A stretch of 64,000 nucleotides of DNA from Nitrosomonas sp. (GCA_024281825.1 JAMWZY010000009.1:1-64000); one strand, 5' to 3'. Positions 9,037-18,244 are shown, counted from the first letter of the stretch. Translations and numbers: made by a program. The notes: a model not told the origin generated them from the sequence alone.

Positions 9037-10203
9037 CTATTCACCGGATTGCAACGTAATCGGCACTTCAACTTCTTCGCTCCGGTCGCCATAACGGCGT
9101 ACGGTTAGTTTGATCGTATCGCCGACTTTATAGTTATCAATACGGGAAAACAGTTTATCGACTGAATCAATCGGTTTGCCATCAATTGCTACAATGACGT
9201 CGTTCGCCACAATGTTACCTTCTGGAGTAACCGTAGCACCTTCCAGTCCAGCTTCTTCGGCAGCCGATCCGGGACTGATACTCAAAATGATGACACCGCT
9301 AATTTTCAGGTGCTCCGCCAAGCGCTTGTTAAGTTTGCTATCGACAGTAATGCCCATGGCGGGGCGAATATATTTACCCCGGCTTATAATTTGCGGCACG
9401 ACACGGTTGACTGTATCGACTGGTACGGCAAAACCAATTCCTGCACTAGCACCGCTTGGACTATAAATTGCCGTATTGATACCAATTAGACGGCCGGCAG
9501 AATCAAGTAACGGTCCGCCGGAATTGCCGGGGTTGATCGCAGCATCGGTTTGAATTAAATTATCGATGTTCCGACCATCGCCGCTGGGTAGCGAACGATC
9601 CAGGGCTGAAACGATACCTGTAGTCAGCGTCCAGTCCAATCCAAATGGATTGCCGATGGCAAATACTTTTTGTCCCACTTTTAAATCATTGCTCGTACCG
9701 ATAGGAACTGGCATATACCGTTGGAAACGTACATTGATCCGCAGCACGGCAATATCATGCGTAGGACTTGCGCCGACTAATGAGGCTTTATAATCGCGTC
9801 CATCGGTAACCCGCACAGTCGCCTCGCTCGCACCTTTGATCACATGAAAATTGGTAATCACATGCCCTTCATCATCCCAAATAAACCCTGATCCAGTGCC
9901 ACTGGGCACAGAAAAAATATTCCTCGTCCAAGCATCCATAACACGTTGGCGAGTGGTAATAAAAACCACTGAATCCCGTGAGTTCTCAAATAATTCGATG
10001 GTGCTTTTTTCATCTTCTGCTAAGGTGCCTCGTGCTTGCACGACACGTGGTTCAGCGTTGATCGTGTGATTATTATTACTCAAAAAATCATGTTGTAACA
10101 CATTTGGAAAATAGTGATACAGAAAACTGTGTAACAACAATGCCAATACGACAACAGTCAACACGGTCCAAATTAAGCGCAAAAAAGTTCCATCCTGACC
10201 CAT
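9037..10203 (-). CDS. HtrA/DegS-type serine protease, membrane-anchored
   Basis: A 388-residue protein. An N-terminal membrane anchor (residues about 8-30, LIWTVLTVVVLALLLHSFLY) leads into a trypsin-like protease domain with the full triad: His in ITNFHVIKGA, Asp in HDIAVLRI and Ser in NPGNSGGPLLD. One PDZ domain follows (about residues 280-380, GVIILSISPGSAAEEAGLEG and DVIVAIDGKPID). A single PDZ and an uncleaved anchor resemble DegS or Algw-type proteases that sense envelope misfolding; DegP and DegQ have two PDZ domains. GGAGA precedes the ATG. It sits beside cbpM/cbpA on the same strand after a 220-bp gap. No anti-sigma factor gene is nearby, so a DegS role is inference. Confidence 0.9.
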   Translation of the reverse strand: MGQDGTFLRLIWTVLTVVVLALLLHSFLYHYFPNVLQHDFLSNNNHTINAEPRVVQARGTLAEDEKSTIELFENSRDSVVFITTRQRVMDAWTRNIFSVPSGTGSGFIWDDEGHVITNFHVIKGASEATVRVTDGRDYKASLVGASPTHDIAVLRINVRFQRYMPVPIGTSNDLKVGQKVFAIGNPFGLDWTLTTGIVSALDRSLPSGDGRNIDNLIQTDAAINPGNSGGPLLDSAGRLIGINTAIYSPSGASAGIGFAVPVDTVNRVVPQIISRGKYIRPAMGITVDSKLNKRLAEHLKISGVIILSISPGSAAEEAGLEGATVTPEGNIVANDVIVAIDGKPIDSVDKLFSRIDNYKVGDTIKLTVRRYGDRSEEVEVPITLQSGE

Positions 10204-10424
10204 TGGGTTTCTCCAATTTTTATTTATGTTTTATGACGAGTATGCAGAACGTACAAGATCGGATGTCATTAAATGGCAGTAGCTGCAGTACTGAGATCTA
10301 CAAAAAATTACATTCAACTGATTAAACAACATGCGATTAATCACATGATATTGTAGAGAAGGAATGGGGAAGTTTTTGTGATGTTTTTCCATGTCACGCA
10401 AATTTTTATAAGCATTGAATCGCG

Positions 10425-10742
10425 TTAGCGATCCACGAATCCTGTTGCGCTGATCTTCGTGCGCAGCATTTCAATCTCTTCGATCAGATCGGCAACCAAT
10501 CCAGCCAATTCAGGATGGCATTCAAAATCTCTCTCAACGCGGATGATTCGTTTAATTCGAATCATACTCCGACTGTCGAATATCCAGGTTGTAGGATCTG
10601 CTTGCGTACAATTGTCAGTAAGTAATACTCCGCACTGAACATGTTCGATGATCCATTCGCGGCTAACATGACAACACCGTGCCAACCTATCTACATCAAG
10701 CATGGCATCCTCAAGCAACATTGCATCAATTTCATCTGGCAT
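10425..10742 (-). CDS. cbpM: CbpM-like chaperone modulator
   Basis: A 105-residue MerR-like protein that in the family binds the J-domain of CbpA and blocks its stimulation of DnaK. The ATG at 10742 is chosen because it lies 4 bp after the cbpA stop and has AAGG upstream; a longer frame back to 10811 would overlap cbpA. A helix-turn-helix-like stretch (VDRLARCCHVSREWI, residues about 15-30) and a C-terminal helical part ending EIEMLRTKISA match the family. The gene order cbpA-cbpM is the usual one and supports the call, since the sequence itself is weakly conserved. Confidence 0.75.
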   Translation of the reverse strand: MPDEIDAMLLEDAMLDVDRLARCCHVSREWIIEHVQCGVLLTDNCTQADPTTWIFDSRSMIRIKRIIRVERDFECHPELAGLVADLIEEIEMLRTKISATGFVDR

Positions 10743-10746
10743 GACC

Positions 10747-11694
10747 TTAAACTCCCAAATTCTGGCGCGGATTAAAAGCAAATTCTCGTGCCATGGTTTG
10801 ATAAATTCCACGTTCTTTATCGCTCACAACCGGCGGTAAAACGATTTCCAGTAGTAAGTATAAATCTCCTGGTGTCGCAGCGGGAATACCTCTTCCTTTC
10901 AAACGTAATTTGCGCCCTGGTTGTGAATTTTCCGGTACACGAACTTCAACAAATCCATCTGGTACAGGAATTTTAATCGTTGCACCCAATGCTGCTTCCC
11001 AAGGGGCAACAGGCAATGAAGCATAAACGTCCTTATTATCAACCCGATAACGTGGGTGTGGATTGAATTGAATCTGTAAAAAAAGATCACCGGCCCTCTC
11101 ACCAGCCATGCCAGAACCACCCTGCCCCGCCAAACGAATAATCTGTCCGGCATGAACACCCTTGGGAATCCGTATATTTAAAGTATGATCATCAAAAATG
11201 ACATGGCCCTGGTTATCCAATTTCGGTGCGCGCAAAGTCAAACTACGAGTTGCACCGTGGTAGGCATCTTCCAGATCCAGCATGATCTTGGCGTGATGAT
11301 CGTTCCCCTGCATTTTATGTTCGCCATATGGTGGTCTTCCACGCATTTGCTTACCAAATAACTCCGCAAAGAAATCACTAAAATCAGCAGCTTGTGAACC
11401 ATCGCCGTGTGCATGACTAAACTCAAAACCGGCATCCCAACCTGGAGGGGGTTGAAAACCACTGCCCGATTGAAAGTTCCTAGCTTGTCCTAAATTGTCA
11501 TAAGCCGCACGCTTTTCCGGATCCGAAAGCACCGTATACGCCTCATTGACCTCTTTCATTTTTTCTTCGGCATTGGCCTCTTTGGATACATCAGGATGAT
11601 ATTTACGCGCCAAGCCGCGAAATGCTTTTTTGATCTCATCTGCAGTGGCTTCTCGTGCGACACCCAGTGTTTTGTAATAATCTTTAAATTCCAA
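10747..11694 (-). CDS. cbpA: Curved-DNA-binding J-protein CbpA (DnaJ-like)
   Basis: A 315-residue co-chaperone for DnaK. The J-domain occupies residues 1-70 with the HPD motif (KYHPDVSKEA, about 32-41). A glycine/phenylalanine-rich linker follows (FQSGSGFQPPPGWDAGFEF). Two C-terminal substrate-binding barrels then run from about residue 125 (IMLDLEDAYHGATRSLTLRA; RLKGRGIP near 270). There is no CxxCxGxG zinc finger, which separates CbpA from DnaJ. The start is a TTG at 11694, with GGGGAAGCGGA upstream. cbpM follows after 4 bp, so the two are co-translated. Together with the HtrA-type protease and clpB it makes this part of the window rich in protein quality control. Confidence 0.92.
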   Translation of the reverse strand: MEFKDYYKTLGVAREATADEIKKAFRGLARKYHPDVSKEANAEEKMKEVNEAYTVLSDPEKRAAYDNLGQARNFQSGSGFQPPPGWDAGFEFSHAHGDGSQAADFSDFFAELFGKQMRGRPPYGEHKMQGNDHHAKIMLDLEDAYHGATRSLTLRAPKLDNQGHVIFDDHTLNIRIPKGVHAGQIIRLAGQGGSGMAGERAGDLFLQIQFNPHPRYRVDNKDVYASLPVAPWEAALGATIKIPVPDGFVEVRVPENSQPGRKLRLKGRGIPAATPGDLYLLLEIVLPPVVSDKERGIYQTMAREFAFNPRQNLGV

Positions 11695-11867
11695 ATCCGC
11701 TTCCCCTTTTATTGATGCTGTGTTGCAATCCCAATTATTGCTGCTTTACAGCAAATAGCGAAGGTTGAATAGTGCATATAACCCGCATACCCGTGATAAA
11801 GAAAGATAAGATGATTTATAAGTTTATCAAGTGCAACTGAGAGAATCATTTTGTACAGAAACCGATA

Positions 11868-13037
11868 TCAGAATGGTCCGGTGACTTCGTAGGTAATACC
11901 GCCATCGTTATATCCACTGCTCCCGCGTTGTGAACTAAAATACAAGCGCTTACCATCTAGACTGAGCGCAGGGCCTGCTATTTCTGAACGTTCATGTCCT
12001 ACCAATTGCAGCAAAGGAAACACTTTATTATCGACCAACACTACGATTTGCATATCGCCGCCATCTTCGGCAACCAGCAATTCGCCAGCTTGGTTGGCTA
12101 TAATGTTATCTACCCCGGTCAGTACTGGTGATTGGTGCTGCGAACTGCTATAGATAATGCTGAGTTCTTGTTGCGGTATGTCATACATCCAAACACGATT
12201 GTCGCCTTTAGTGACGAAATAAATTACCTCGCGATGGTACCAAATTCCTTCCCCACCATTAAAATGCGTTGCATTGCCAACCTGATGGCGCGTGAAAGTA
12301 GACTGCGCTAATGAATCCGGCAACACATGCCAACGAACCTTACCCACAGAACCTTCAAGCACTTCTGCAACTTCCAAGAATCCATCGTCCAGATTCGGAT
12401 GGCTTTCCGTAGTATTAAAGGATCGTGCGGTGTAACGATATAAGCATCCATCGGTTTCGTCTTCGGTTAAATAAATCTGTTTATTGATCATATCCACCGC
12501 GACGGCTTCATGTCGAAACAAGCCTAAAGCAGCTCTTACCTGACCTTCTTTTTTCCCAAAAGGATCGCACTCCCATACTCGTCCTTTTGTAATTTCTTCG
12601 CAAGAAAGCCACGTTTGCCACGGAGTGTGTCCACCTGCGCAGTTACGATTGGTATTCTTTAAAATCGAGTAAGCATCAATAAGTTTTCCTGAATGATCGA
12701 AACGTAATGCACCTACACCACCTGCGTTACGATCTAACTCGCTATTCGAAACATAAATCCAGCCTGCATCTTCGGTAGCAAAAATTGCTCCGCCATCCGG
12801 AGCATCATGCCATTGATAATTAAAAAGCATTTGTCCTGATCGAGCAACGATACGTGAGTGAAAACCTGCCGGTAAACGTACACCATTTTCATCGGGAGGT
12901 AATAATTCTTCTGCTGAGGCTAATCGTATTAATGCAGCTTGCATTGATGTTGGCAACAAAATATTACCCATAAGCGTACTCATTGCTAGCAAGCTGTGTT
13001 TCAATATGCTTCGTCTTGATAAATTGATACTTTTCAT
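11868..13037 (-). CDS. PhoX-like (DUF839) secreted protein
   Basis: A 389-residue protein with a Tat-type signal (SRRSILKHSLLAMSTLMG, residues 7-24, twin arginine at 8-9). The rest is a DUF839/PhoX-like propeller: LPAGFHSRIVARSG, PDGGAIFATEDAGWIYVSNSE, NCAGGHTPWQTWLSCEE and VDMINKQIYLTEDE are conserved blocks of this family. PhoX enzymes are calcium- and iron-dependent alkaline phosphatases of 500-700 residues. This protein is shorter, in line with the smaller DUF839 members whose activity is not established. The Tat signal fits a cofactor-bearing enzyme folded before export. It stands alone on the minus strand, divergent from the small membrane protein at 13192. Phosphatase activity is therefore only possible. 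Confidence 0.8.
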   Translation of the reverse strand: MKSINLSRRSILKHSLLAMSTLMGNILLPTSMQAALIRLASAEELLPPDENGVRLPAGFHSRIVARSGQMLFNYQWHDAPDGGAIFATEDAGWIYVSNSELDRNAGGVGALRFDHSGKLIDAYSILKNTNRNCAGGHTPWQTWLSCEEITKGRVWECDPFGKKEGQVRAALGLFRHEAVAVDMINKQIYLTEDETDGCLYRYTARSFNTTESHPNLDDGFLEVAEVLEGSVGKVRWHVLPDSLAQSTFTRHQVGNATHFNGGEGIWYHREVIYFVTKGDNRVWMYDIPQQELSIIYSSSQHQSPVLTGVDNIIANQAGELLVAEDGGDMQIVVLVDNKVFPLLQLVGHERSEIAGPALSLDGKRLYFSSQRGSSGYNDGGITYEVTGPF

Positions 13038-13191
13038 TATGTCACTTGCTTCAATCCAGAACCCTCAGTTGATCCCCTTTCCGGTAATTGAGCAAGTTTA
13101 TACTATGTGATGAAACGTTTCTGGGTTCAAATATAACAAGGATATATTACAATGCTTCATTGTTAAAACTCCATCTTATAAAAATATTGCA

Positions 13192-13563
13192 ATGCTTTCA
13201 TTGATTAAAATACTTGCTTCATTCTTTTCATTTTTACTCGTACTGTTCTCTATCAGTACGATACTCACGATTACCAGCAATTTACCTGTTGGGTTGAATG
13301 CTGCAATTTCACTCGCACTCGCACTGCTATCCGGCTGGTTTAGTTGGCAACTTACTTCTGGACAGCGTGCAGGAAAAAGCATTGCAATTGTCAGCGGTGC
13401 ATCTATTGTCGGTGGAATTTTTTTCACATTGGTGTTTCTAGGCTCCATGGTTATTATTAAAGATACCAGTCAGGGGCCTCTGATTGGAATTTTCATTGCA
13501 ACCCCATTAGGTGTCATCTTGGGTGCAATCGGTGGCTATCAATATGCAACATCAAAGATTTGA
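13192..13563 (+). CDS. Small integral membrane protein, unknown function
   Basis: A 123-residue, strongly hydrophobic protein with four predicted membrane spans: about residues 5-27, 32-53, 62-87 and 96-118. A short charged loop (TSGQRAGKS) lies between the second and third. I do not recognise a family. The opposite-strand frame over the same region has coding-like length but reads as a shadow. There is no strong ribosome-binding site upstream of the ATG. It is divergent from the PhoX-like gene and followed by the secreted repeat protein on the same strand after about 95 bp, but no functional link is evident. Confidence 0.55.
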   Translation: MLSLIKILASFFSFLLVLFSISTILTITSNLPVGLNAAISLALALLSGWFSWQLTSGQRAGKSIAIVSGASIVGGIFFTLVFLGSMVIIKDTSQGPLIGIFIATPLGVILGAIGGYQYATSKI

Positions 13564-13657
13564 AACACACTGAGTCGTTCAAAACGATCCGATCTAATCA
13601 CTTTTTATTCTGCTAACAAAACCAATTGTATTGACAAATAAGGAAAGGAGGGGTTTG

Positions 13658-13717
13658 ATGCTTAAGGATTTAAGTGTGATAATTCCTGTTTTTGAATTCC
13701 TTAGGGGCATCAAATGA
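13658..13717 (+). CDS. Possible 19-codon leader ORF upstream of the repeat protein
   Basis: An ATG at 13658 follows a near-perfect ribosome-binding site (AAGGAGGGG, 13645-13653, six bases between AAGGAGG and ATG). It encodes 19 residues (MLKDLSVIIPVFEFLRGIK). Its TGA overlaps the ATG of the gene at 13714 as ATGA, in a different frame. The strong site and the overlap suggest translational coupling or a leader peptide. The peptide itself is not recognised, and chance cannot be excluded. Confidence 0.4.
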   Translation: MLKDLSVIIPVFEFLRGIK

Positions 13718-15318
13718 TAAAAATTGGTAGAACTTCAGGTACTTGGGTATGTGGGATTTTTCTGACTTGCAATTTTAATTTTGCGCTTGCTGACGTAGTC
13801 AGCGATACGGAAAGGGTACTTAATTGGTTAGAAATCACAAACCCTCAAATTTTTTCTAGTCATCCCACTACGCAAACGAACCTCGAACCCTGGTTATTTC
13901 GACACTACCCCGAAGCAGGCATTTATGCGGGGGTAAACAAAAGTGATAATCGTGCCTATGCCATAGGTGGTCCGTGGGGAAGCGCTCCTGTATTGATCGA
14001 TTCCTTACCGAACTTAGTCAGCCAGGTTCCAGCAGGAAAGTGGCTAGGTGCTAAACCAGTATTTCAGCAAACAGCACAATTCTTTGATAATCTGGAAGTT
14101 GCTATCAGCGCCAATGGTGATGCTGTAGCGGTTTGGCTTGAAACCGATTCCGACATCAGTATCAACAGTGTTTGGGCTATGCATTACAATGCCACTACAA
14201 ATGACTGGAGTAAACCAACTTTACTCGACAATGGTGCTCAGAATGCTTATGAACCTAAAGTGGCTATGGACGCTAATGGAAATGCTACAGTCGTATGGGT
14301 GCAGCAGCTAGAATCCAAACTCAGCACCTGGGCTGCGCGATTTCAGGCGGGCTTCGGTTGGGAAGCCGCTGTATTACTAGAAAATAAGAATTCTTCAGAC
14401 AGCGGAGGATTTCCGCAATCAGATGTCGCTATGGATAATATGGGTAATGCGATTGTAATCTGGTCACAACGTATCGGCGTTCAGTCTTTTATCTATGCCA
14501 ATCGTTATATCATTGGTCAGGGATGGGGAGCCGCAAAGTTTATCGATCTGGATATTCCTGATCAAGTTGATGCCAGCTTCAATCCAAAGATAGCAATCAA
14601 CAACAACGGTGATGCCATTGCGGTGTGGTCAAATATCAATACATCCAACATCAGGGTAAGCCATTACCAGCCACGTAGCGATACATGGGATTCTTCCCCA
14701 AGAGAGCTTGGCCCTGGCGTTCAACCGGAAATCGCCATCAGCGACAGCGGCAATGCGATTGTTGTTGCCCCTGCCCGGATCAGTTTGGCTGATTCATTCC
14801 AGGTAGCTGCTTGGCATTATAACCCAAATAGCGGATGGGATCCTGCAGTAAAAATCCTTGATCAGGGCCGTGTGGAGGAAACCAAATCCTTTGTGCGAAT
14901 TGCCATGAATGCAAGAGGTAATGCAATAGCTTCATGGAGTCAATTGGATTCTTCAGGATCAGTCAGCGCCTTTACCAATTATTTTGAGAATGGTCAATGG
15001 GGAGCGCCAACTGCCATTGAAGCAAATAACGCCGTAGAGGTTGTCAATCAAGGTGTTGAAGTTGGTTTAGATTCGAGTGGCAGGGCATTTGCGGTATGGC
15101 GGCAAGAAGCTCGGGATGGCTCCTCCCAGGACAATTGGGCAAGCATTAGGCAAGCAGACACTAGTGATTGGAGCATCAACTCACTCGCGAAAACACCAGG
15201 ATCCATGACTGAACCGCGCCTAGCGGTCAGCTCGACTGGTAGAGCCATAGCCGTCTGGTTACACAGCGATGAAAAAAGTAACACGGGTCGCTATTTGGTC
15301 GCGAACCAATTTAAGTAA
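13714..15318 (+). CDS. Secreted eight-repeat protein with N-terminal LFxWAE-like module
   Basis: A 534-residue exported protein; the signal peptide ends at about residue 26 (NFALA). Residues 30-95 (RVLNWLEITNPQIFSSH, WLFRHYPEAGIYAGVNKSDNRAYAIGG) are a divergent copy of the module found at the C-termini of the proteins at 3256 and 6632. The rest contains eight copies of a motif like AxxxxGNAxAVWxQ, near residues 129, 183, 238, 294, 341, 396, 449 and 503, spaced about 53 residues apart. This regularity suggests an eight-bladed beta-propeller. No enzyme active site is visible. AGGGG lies six bases before the ATG, and the start overlaps the leader ORF. It may be a surface or periplasmic binding protein. 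Confidence 0.65.
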   Translation: MIKIGRTSGTWVCGIFLTCNFNFALADVVSDTERVLNWLEITNPQIFSSHPTTQTNLEPWLFRHYPEAGIYAGVNKSDNRAYAIGGPWGSAPVLIDSLPNLVSQVPAGKWLGAKPVFQQTAQFFDNLEVAISANGDAVAVWLETDSDISINSVWAMHYNATTNDWSKPTLLDNGAQNAYEPKVAMDANGNATVVWVQQLESKLSTWAARFQAGFGWEAAVLLENKNSSDSGGFPQSDVAMDNMGNAIVIWSQRIGVQSFIYANRYIIGQGWGAAKFIDLDIPDQVDASFNPKIAINNNGDAIAVWSNINTSNIRVSHYQPRSDTWDSSPRELGPGVQPEIAISDSGNAIVVAPARISLADSFQVAAWHYNPNSGWDPAVKILDQGRVEETKSFVRIAMNARGNAIASWSQLDSSGSVSAFTNYFENGQWGAPTAIEANNAVEVVNQGVEVGLDSSGRAFAVWRQEARDGSSQDNWASIRQADTSDWSINSLAKTPGSMTEPRLAVSSTGRAIAVWLHSDEKSNTGRYLVANQFK

Positions 15319-15453
15319 CGTAGTGTTTTATGAGCGAACCGTGAGAAAAAGAGTCGTTCTAAATAGTATGAGGCGCGGTAACCAAGAGAACTCTGACTTA
15401 ACTCAATCATTGGTAATATAGTGATTAAATTAAAACTACTGCATATGAACTAA

Positions 15454-16029
15454 ATGATGAAACGACTGAGATTAGATAATTCAACAATACTACTGTTGAT
15501 CGGAATACTCGGTTTAATGGTTGCGCCCTGTTCTCTCCGGGCAAATGATACCATTTGGATTGATGTCGATACTCAAGAGCATACTTTATCGGTCATGCAA
15601 GGAAAAAAAATCCAAATGGTATTCCAGAACGTATCCATTGGCCGCTACGGCACAACTCGGACTAAAATCACCAAGGATGACAAGACGCCGCTCGGTACCT
15701 TTAAGATTGGTTGGATTAATGAAAAAAGTCGCTTTCACCGATTCTTTGGCTTGGATTACCCAAGTCTAGAAAACGCCAAGCAAGCATACCTCGAAAATAA
15801 GATCAGTCACGAAAATTGGTTAGCTATCTTGGATGCCAAAATGATGGGGAAAACACCTCCTCAGAATACCCCATTAGGCGGGCATATCGGTATCCATGGT
15901 ATTGGCAAAGGGAATCCCGAGATCCATCATAGTTATAACTGGACAAATGGCTGTATTGCTTTAACCAATCAACAAATTGACCAATTGAGTCGGTGGATCA
16001 CAACGGGCACGGTGGTAAATATTCGTTAA
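15454..16029 (+). CDS. L,D-transpeptidase (YkuD domain)
   Basis: A 191-residue periplasmic enzyme with a signal peptide (residues about 1-30, ending SLRAN). The YkuD catalytic domain begins near residue 33 (TIWIDVDTQEHTLSVMQG). It has TPLGTFKI and the active-site block HIGIHGIG...NWTNGCIALTN (about residues 148-177), where the cysteine of NGCIAL is the nucleophile and the histidine of HGIG its partner. Such enzymes make 3-3 peptidoglycan crosslinks or attach lipoproteins to peptidoglycan. No LysM or peptidoglycan-binding domain is present, so it is a minimal form. The gene stands between the repeat protein and the convergent bamC, only 7 bp from the bamC stop. Confidence 0.9.
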   Translation: MMKRLRLDNSTILLLIGILGLMVAPCSLRANDTIWIDVDTQEHTLSVMQGKKIQMVFQNVSIGRYGTTRTKITKDDKTPLGTFKIGWINEKSRFHRFFGLDYPSLENAKQAYLENKISHENWLAILDAKMMGKTPPQNTPLGGHIGIHGIGKGNPEIHHSYNWTNGCIALTNQQIDQLSRWITTGTVVNIR

Positions 16030-16036
16030 CATCCCT

Positions 16037-17200
16037 CTATCTCAATTGTTCATGCAACAACTTAAGAATTCGACCGGATGTTACTGAATCGACGGTAGTA
16101 TCATCATCGTTGAGTAAGCTGAGTTCACTACTGTTAAAGCTTGTATCGTTCAATTGTATGCGGTACTTAACTGCTTTACTGTCTGATGAATCTCCACTGC
16201 GCCAAAACATCAGATTCGACAAAATACCTTTGCCATCCCCCTCTTTCTTGCTGTCCTTATCAGGATTAACGTAACGTACATAATAGATCCCCTCTGCGCG
16301 GTTCCGGTCTTCGACGGTAAAACCGATGCGATCCAGCGCTAAGCCAACTCTACGCCATGATCGGTCAAAAGCTTCATTGATCACCAACTTATTATTCGTT
16401 GATTGGTCAATATAAGCGCGCTGATCGGAAGTACCTCGGTTTGAGGCCAATTCCAATTTGGCTTTTTCTTCCTTAACACCAAAACGCAACATTAAACGTG
16501 ACAGCATTTCTGCTTCCAAATCAGGATCAGCGGGGCGCGGCTGCCAAATAGTACGCTGCAGATTACCCCCTTCCACGACTTCCGTCATGCCTCGGTGGCT
16601 GATGTAAATTTCCGTCAAACCTGCTTCATTTCTTTCTAAACGAGTACGATATTTGTCGCGTTCCCCTGCGGAATAAATACTATCCAAAAAAGTAGAAAAT
16701 AAATTACGTATAAAATCTTGAGGAATCTTAGCACGGTTTTCGGCCCAATCAGTTTCCATGATACCTGTTTCCGGTGTCTCCACCTTGATAAGAAAACCAA
16801 GTTCTTGCCAAAACTCCTTAATGACCGGCCATACTGCTTCGGGTGATTGAGAAACCACAAGCCAACGTTGTGTTCCGGCACGTTCAATGTGTACATTTTC
16901 TGCTGAAGTGGGCGATAAGGTTGTTCTACTATTGCCGTGCAAAAGGCTGCCCCGTTCATTTTGATAACTAGAAAAAGTGGCACTGGTCGGTGCATCGAGT
17001 TCCGGAATAGCATAACGATCATCAATGGCTGGTTTAATCAAATCGGGCGGTATATCGAGCGGGGGTACTTTCCCAGCAGATTTATAGTCAATCGTTTTAA
17101 CTTCTGGAAATAATTGAAATGAATTACAACCTGTCATTGAAAAAATAAATGCTATCCCCAACAGCAGCCTCGACATTTTCCGCCATTTCATTTTTGACAC
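16037..17200 (-). CDS. bamC: Outer-membrane assembly lipoprotein BamC (NlpB)
   Basis: A 387-residue lipoprotein of the BAM complex, which folds beta-barrel proteins into the outer membrane. The signal peptide ends in a lipobox (FSMTGC, lipidated Cys25). The unstructured N-terminal part has YAIPELDAP, and two helix-grip domains follow (about residues 110-230 and 270-385, the first with RWLVVSQSPEAVWPVIKEFW). It lies 10 bp downstream of dapA on the same strand, the conserved dapA-bamC order seen in many proteobacteria. The length is slightly above that of the E. coli protein (344). Function is well supported by lipobox, domain pattern and position. Confidence 0.92.
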   Translation of the reverse strand: MSKMKWRKMSRLLLGIAFIFSMTGCNSFQLFPEVKTIDYKSAGKVPPLDIPPDLIKPAIDDRYAIPELDAPTSATFSSYQNERGSLLHGNSRTTLSPTSAENVHIERAGTQRWLVVSQSPEAVWPVIKEFWQELGFLIKVETPETGIMETDWAENRAKIPQDFIRNLFSTFLDSIYSAGERDKYRTRLERNEAGLTEIYISHRGMTEVVEGGNLQRTIWQPRPADPDLEAEMLSRLMLRFGVKEEKAKLELASNRGTSDQRAYIDQSTNNKLVINEAFDRSWRRVGLALDRIGFTVEDRNRAEGIYYVRYVNPDKDSKKEGDGKGILSNLMFWRSGDSSDSKAVKYRIQLNDTSFNSSELSLLNDDDTTVDSVTSGRILKLLHEQLR

Positions 17201-17210
17201 TATGCCCCCT

Positions 17211-18089
17211 TTAAACTTGGATGTTAGCTAACTGCATGGCTTCCCGTAGCAGTGAATGATATTGCGTAGATAAAGGAGTTAATGGAAGTCGAATGCCAGA
17301 ATGGATCAATCCCATTTGCTCGACAACCCATTTGACTGGAATCGGGTTTGCCTCAACAAACAAATCAGTATGTAATCGAAGCAATTGATTATTTAATATC
17401 CGTGCAGTTGTCAGATCGTCACTCGCTGCAGCAACACACATCTCGTGCATTTTTTTTGGTGCCACATTGGCAGTAACCGAAATTACACCGTGCCCACCGA
17501 GCAATAACAACGCTAATCCACTGGCATCATCGCCGCTGTAGATGAGAAAATCTTTCGGTGCTCTGCGTAACAAATCAGAACCACGCCCAATATCACCGGT
17601 GGCATCCTTGATGCCGATAATGTTAGGAACTTCAGCTAACCGCAGTGCGGTATCATTGCAAATATCCACCACTGTTCTGCCAGGAACATTGTATAAAATA
17701 TGGGGTACATCAACAGCCTCTGCGATTGCTTTAAAATGTCGATACAAGCCATCCTGAGTAGGTTTGTTATAGTAGGGAGCTACCGACAAACAAGCATCCA
17801 CACCAATTTCTTTAGCATACAACGATAAATCAATCGCTTCACGAGTGGAATTAGCACCGGTACCGGCAATGACAGGTATACGTTTTGCAACATGCTCCAC
17901 TGCGGTTTGTAATAACAAATAATGTTCTTTGAAATCGACCGTTGGCGATTCTCCGGTTGTACCCACCACCACAACACCATCAGTACCTTGTGCAATATGA
18001 AAATCAAGTAGCGAACGGAAACTTTCCAGATCAAGCTCACCGTCTTCATGCATAGGGGTTACGATAGCAACCAGACTACCTTTAAACAT
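17211..18089 (-). CDS. dapA: 4-hydroxy-tetrahydrodipicolinate synthase
   Basis: A cytosolic enzyme of lysine and diaminopimelate synthesis that condenses pyruvate with aspartate semialdehyde. From the ATG at 18089 it has 292 residues, the normal length; an upstream TTG at 18098 is a less likely start. The family motifs are clear: GTTGESPT (binding the pyruvate carboxylate), YNVPGRT with the catalytic tyrosine, and [10 protein letters not shown] with the Schiff-base lysine. It is followed by bamC after 10 bp. The product feeds both lysine and peptidoglycan, which fits the envelope theme of its neighbours. Confidence 0.96.
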   Translation of the reverse strand: MFKGSLVAIVTPMHEDGELDLESFRSLLDFHIAQGTDGVVVVGTTGESPTVDFKEHYLLLQTAVEHVAKRIPVIAGTGANSTREAIDLSLYAKEIGVDACLSVAPYYNKPTQDGLYRHFKAIAEAVDVPHILYNVPGRTVVDICNDTALRLAEVPNIIGIKDATGDIGRGSDLLRRAPKDFLIYSGDDASGLALLLLGGHGVISVTANVAPKKMHEMCVAAASDDLTTARILNNQLLRLHTDLFVEANPIPVKWVVEQMGLIHSGIRLPLTPLSTQYHSLLREAMQLANIQV

Positions 18090-18162
18090 AACGATCAAAT
18101 CCAGTAAAAAGCCTTATTTTACCCGAATCTTGAGGTGCTGCAGAAGCTGTTACGGAATATTA

Positions 18163-18192
18163 GGCAATCAATAATGGTCATTATTGATTGCC
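18163..18192. repeat. 14-bp perfect inverted repeat (hairpin) between clpB and dapA
   Basis: ggcaatcaataatg and its exact complement are separated by two bases. The hairpin lies 53 bp past the clpB stop and about 75 bp before the dapA start, both on the minus strand. There is no T-tract on either side, so it is not a standard intrinsic terminator. It may protect the clpB 3' end or be a factor-binding site. Confidence 0.6.
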
Positions 18193-18244
18193 TTAACTAT
18201 AAATATCCCTCAGTAAACTCTCAGATATGAGTACCAATGATGCG

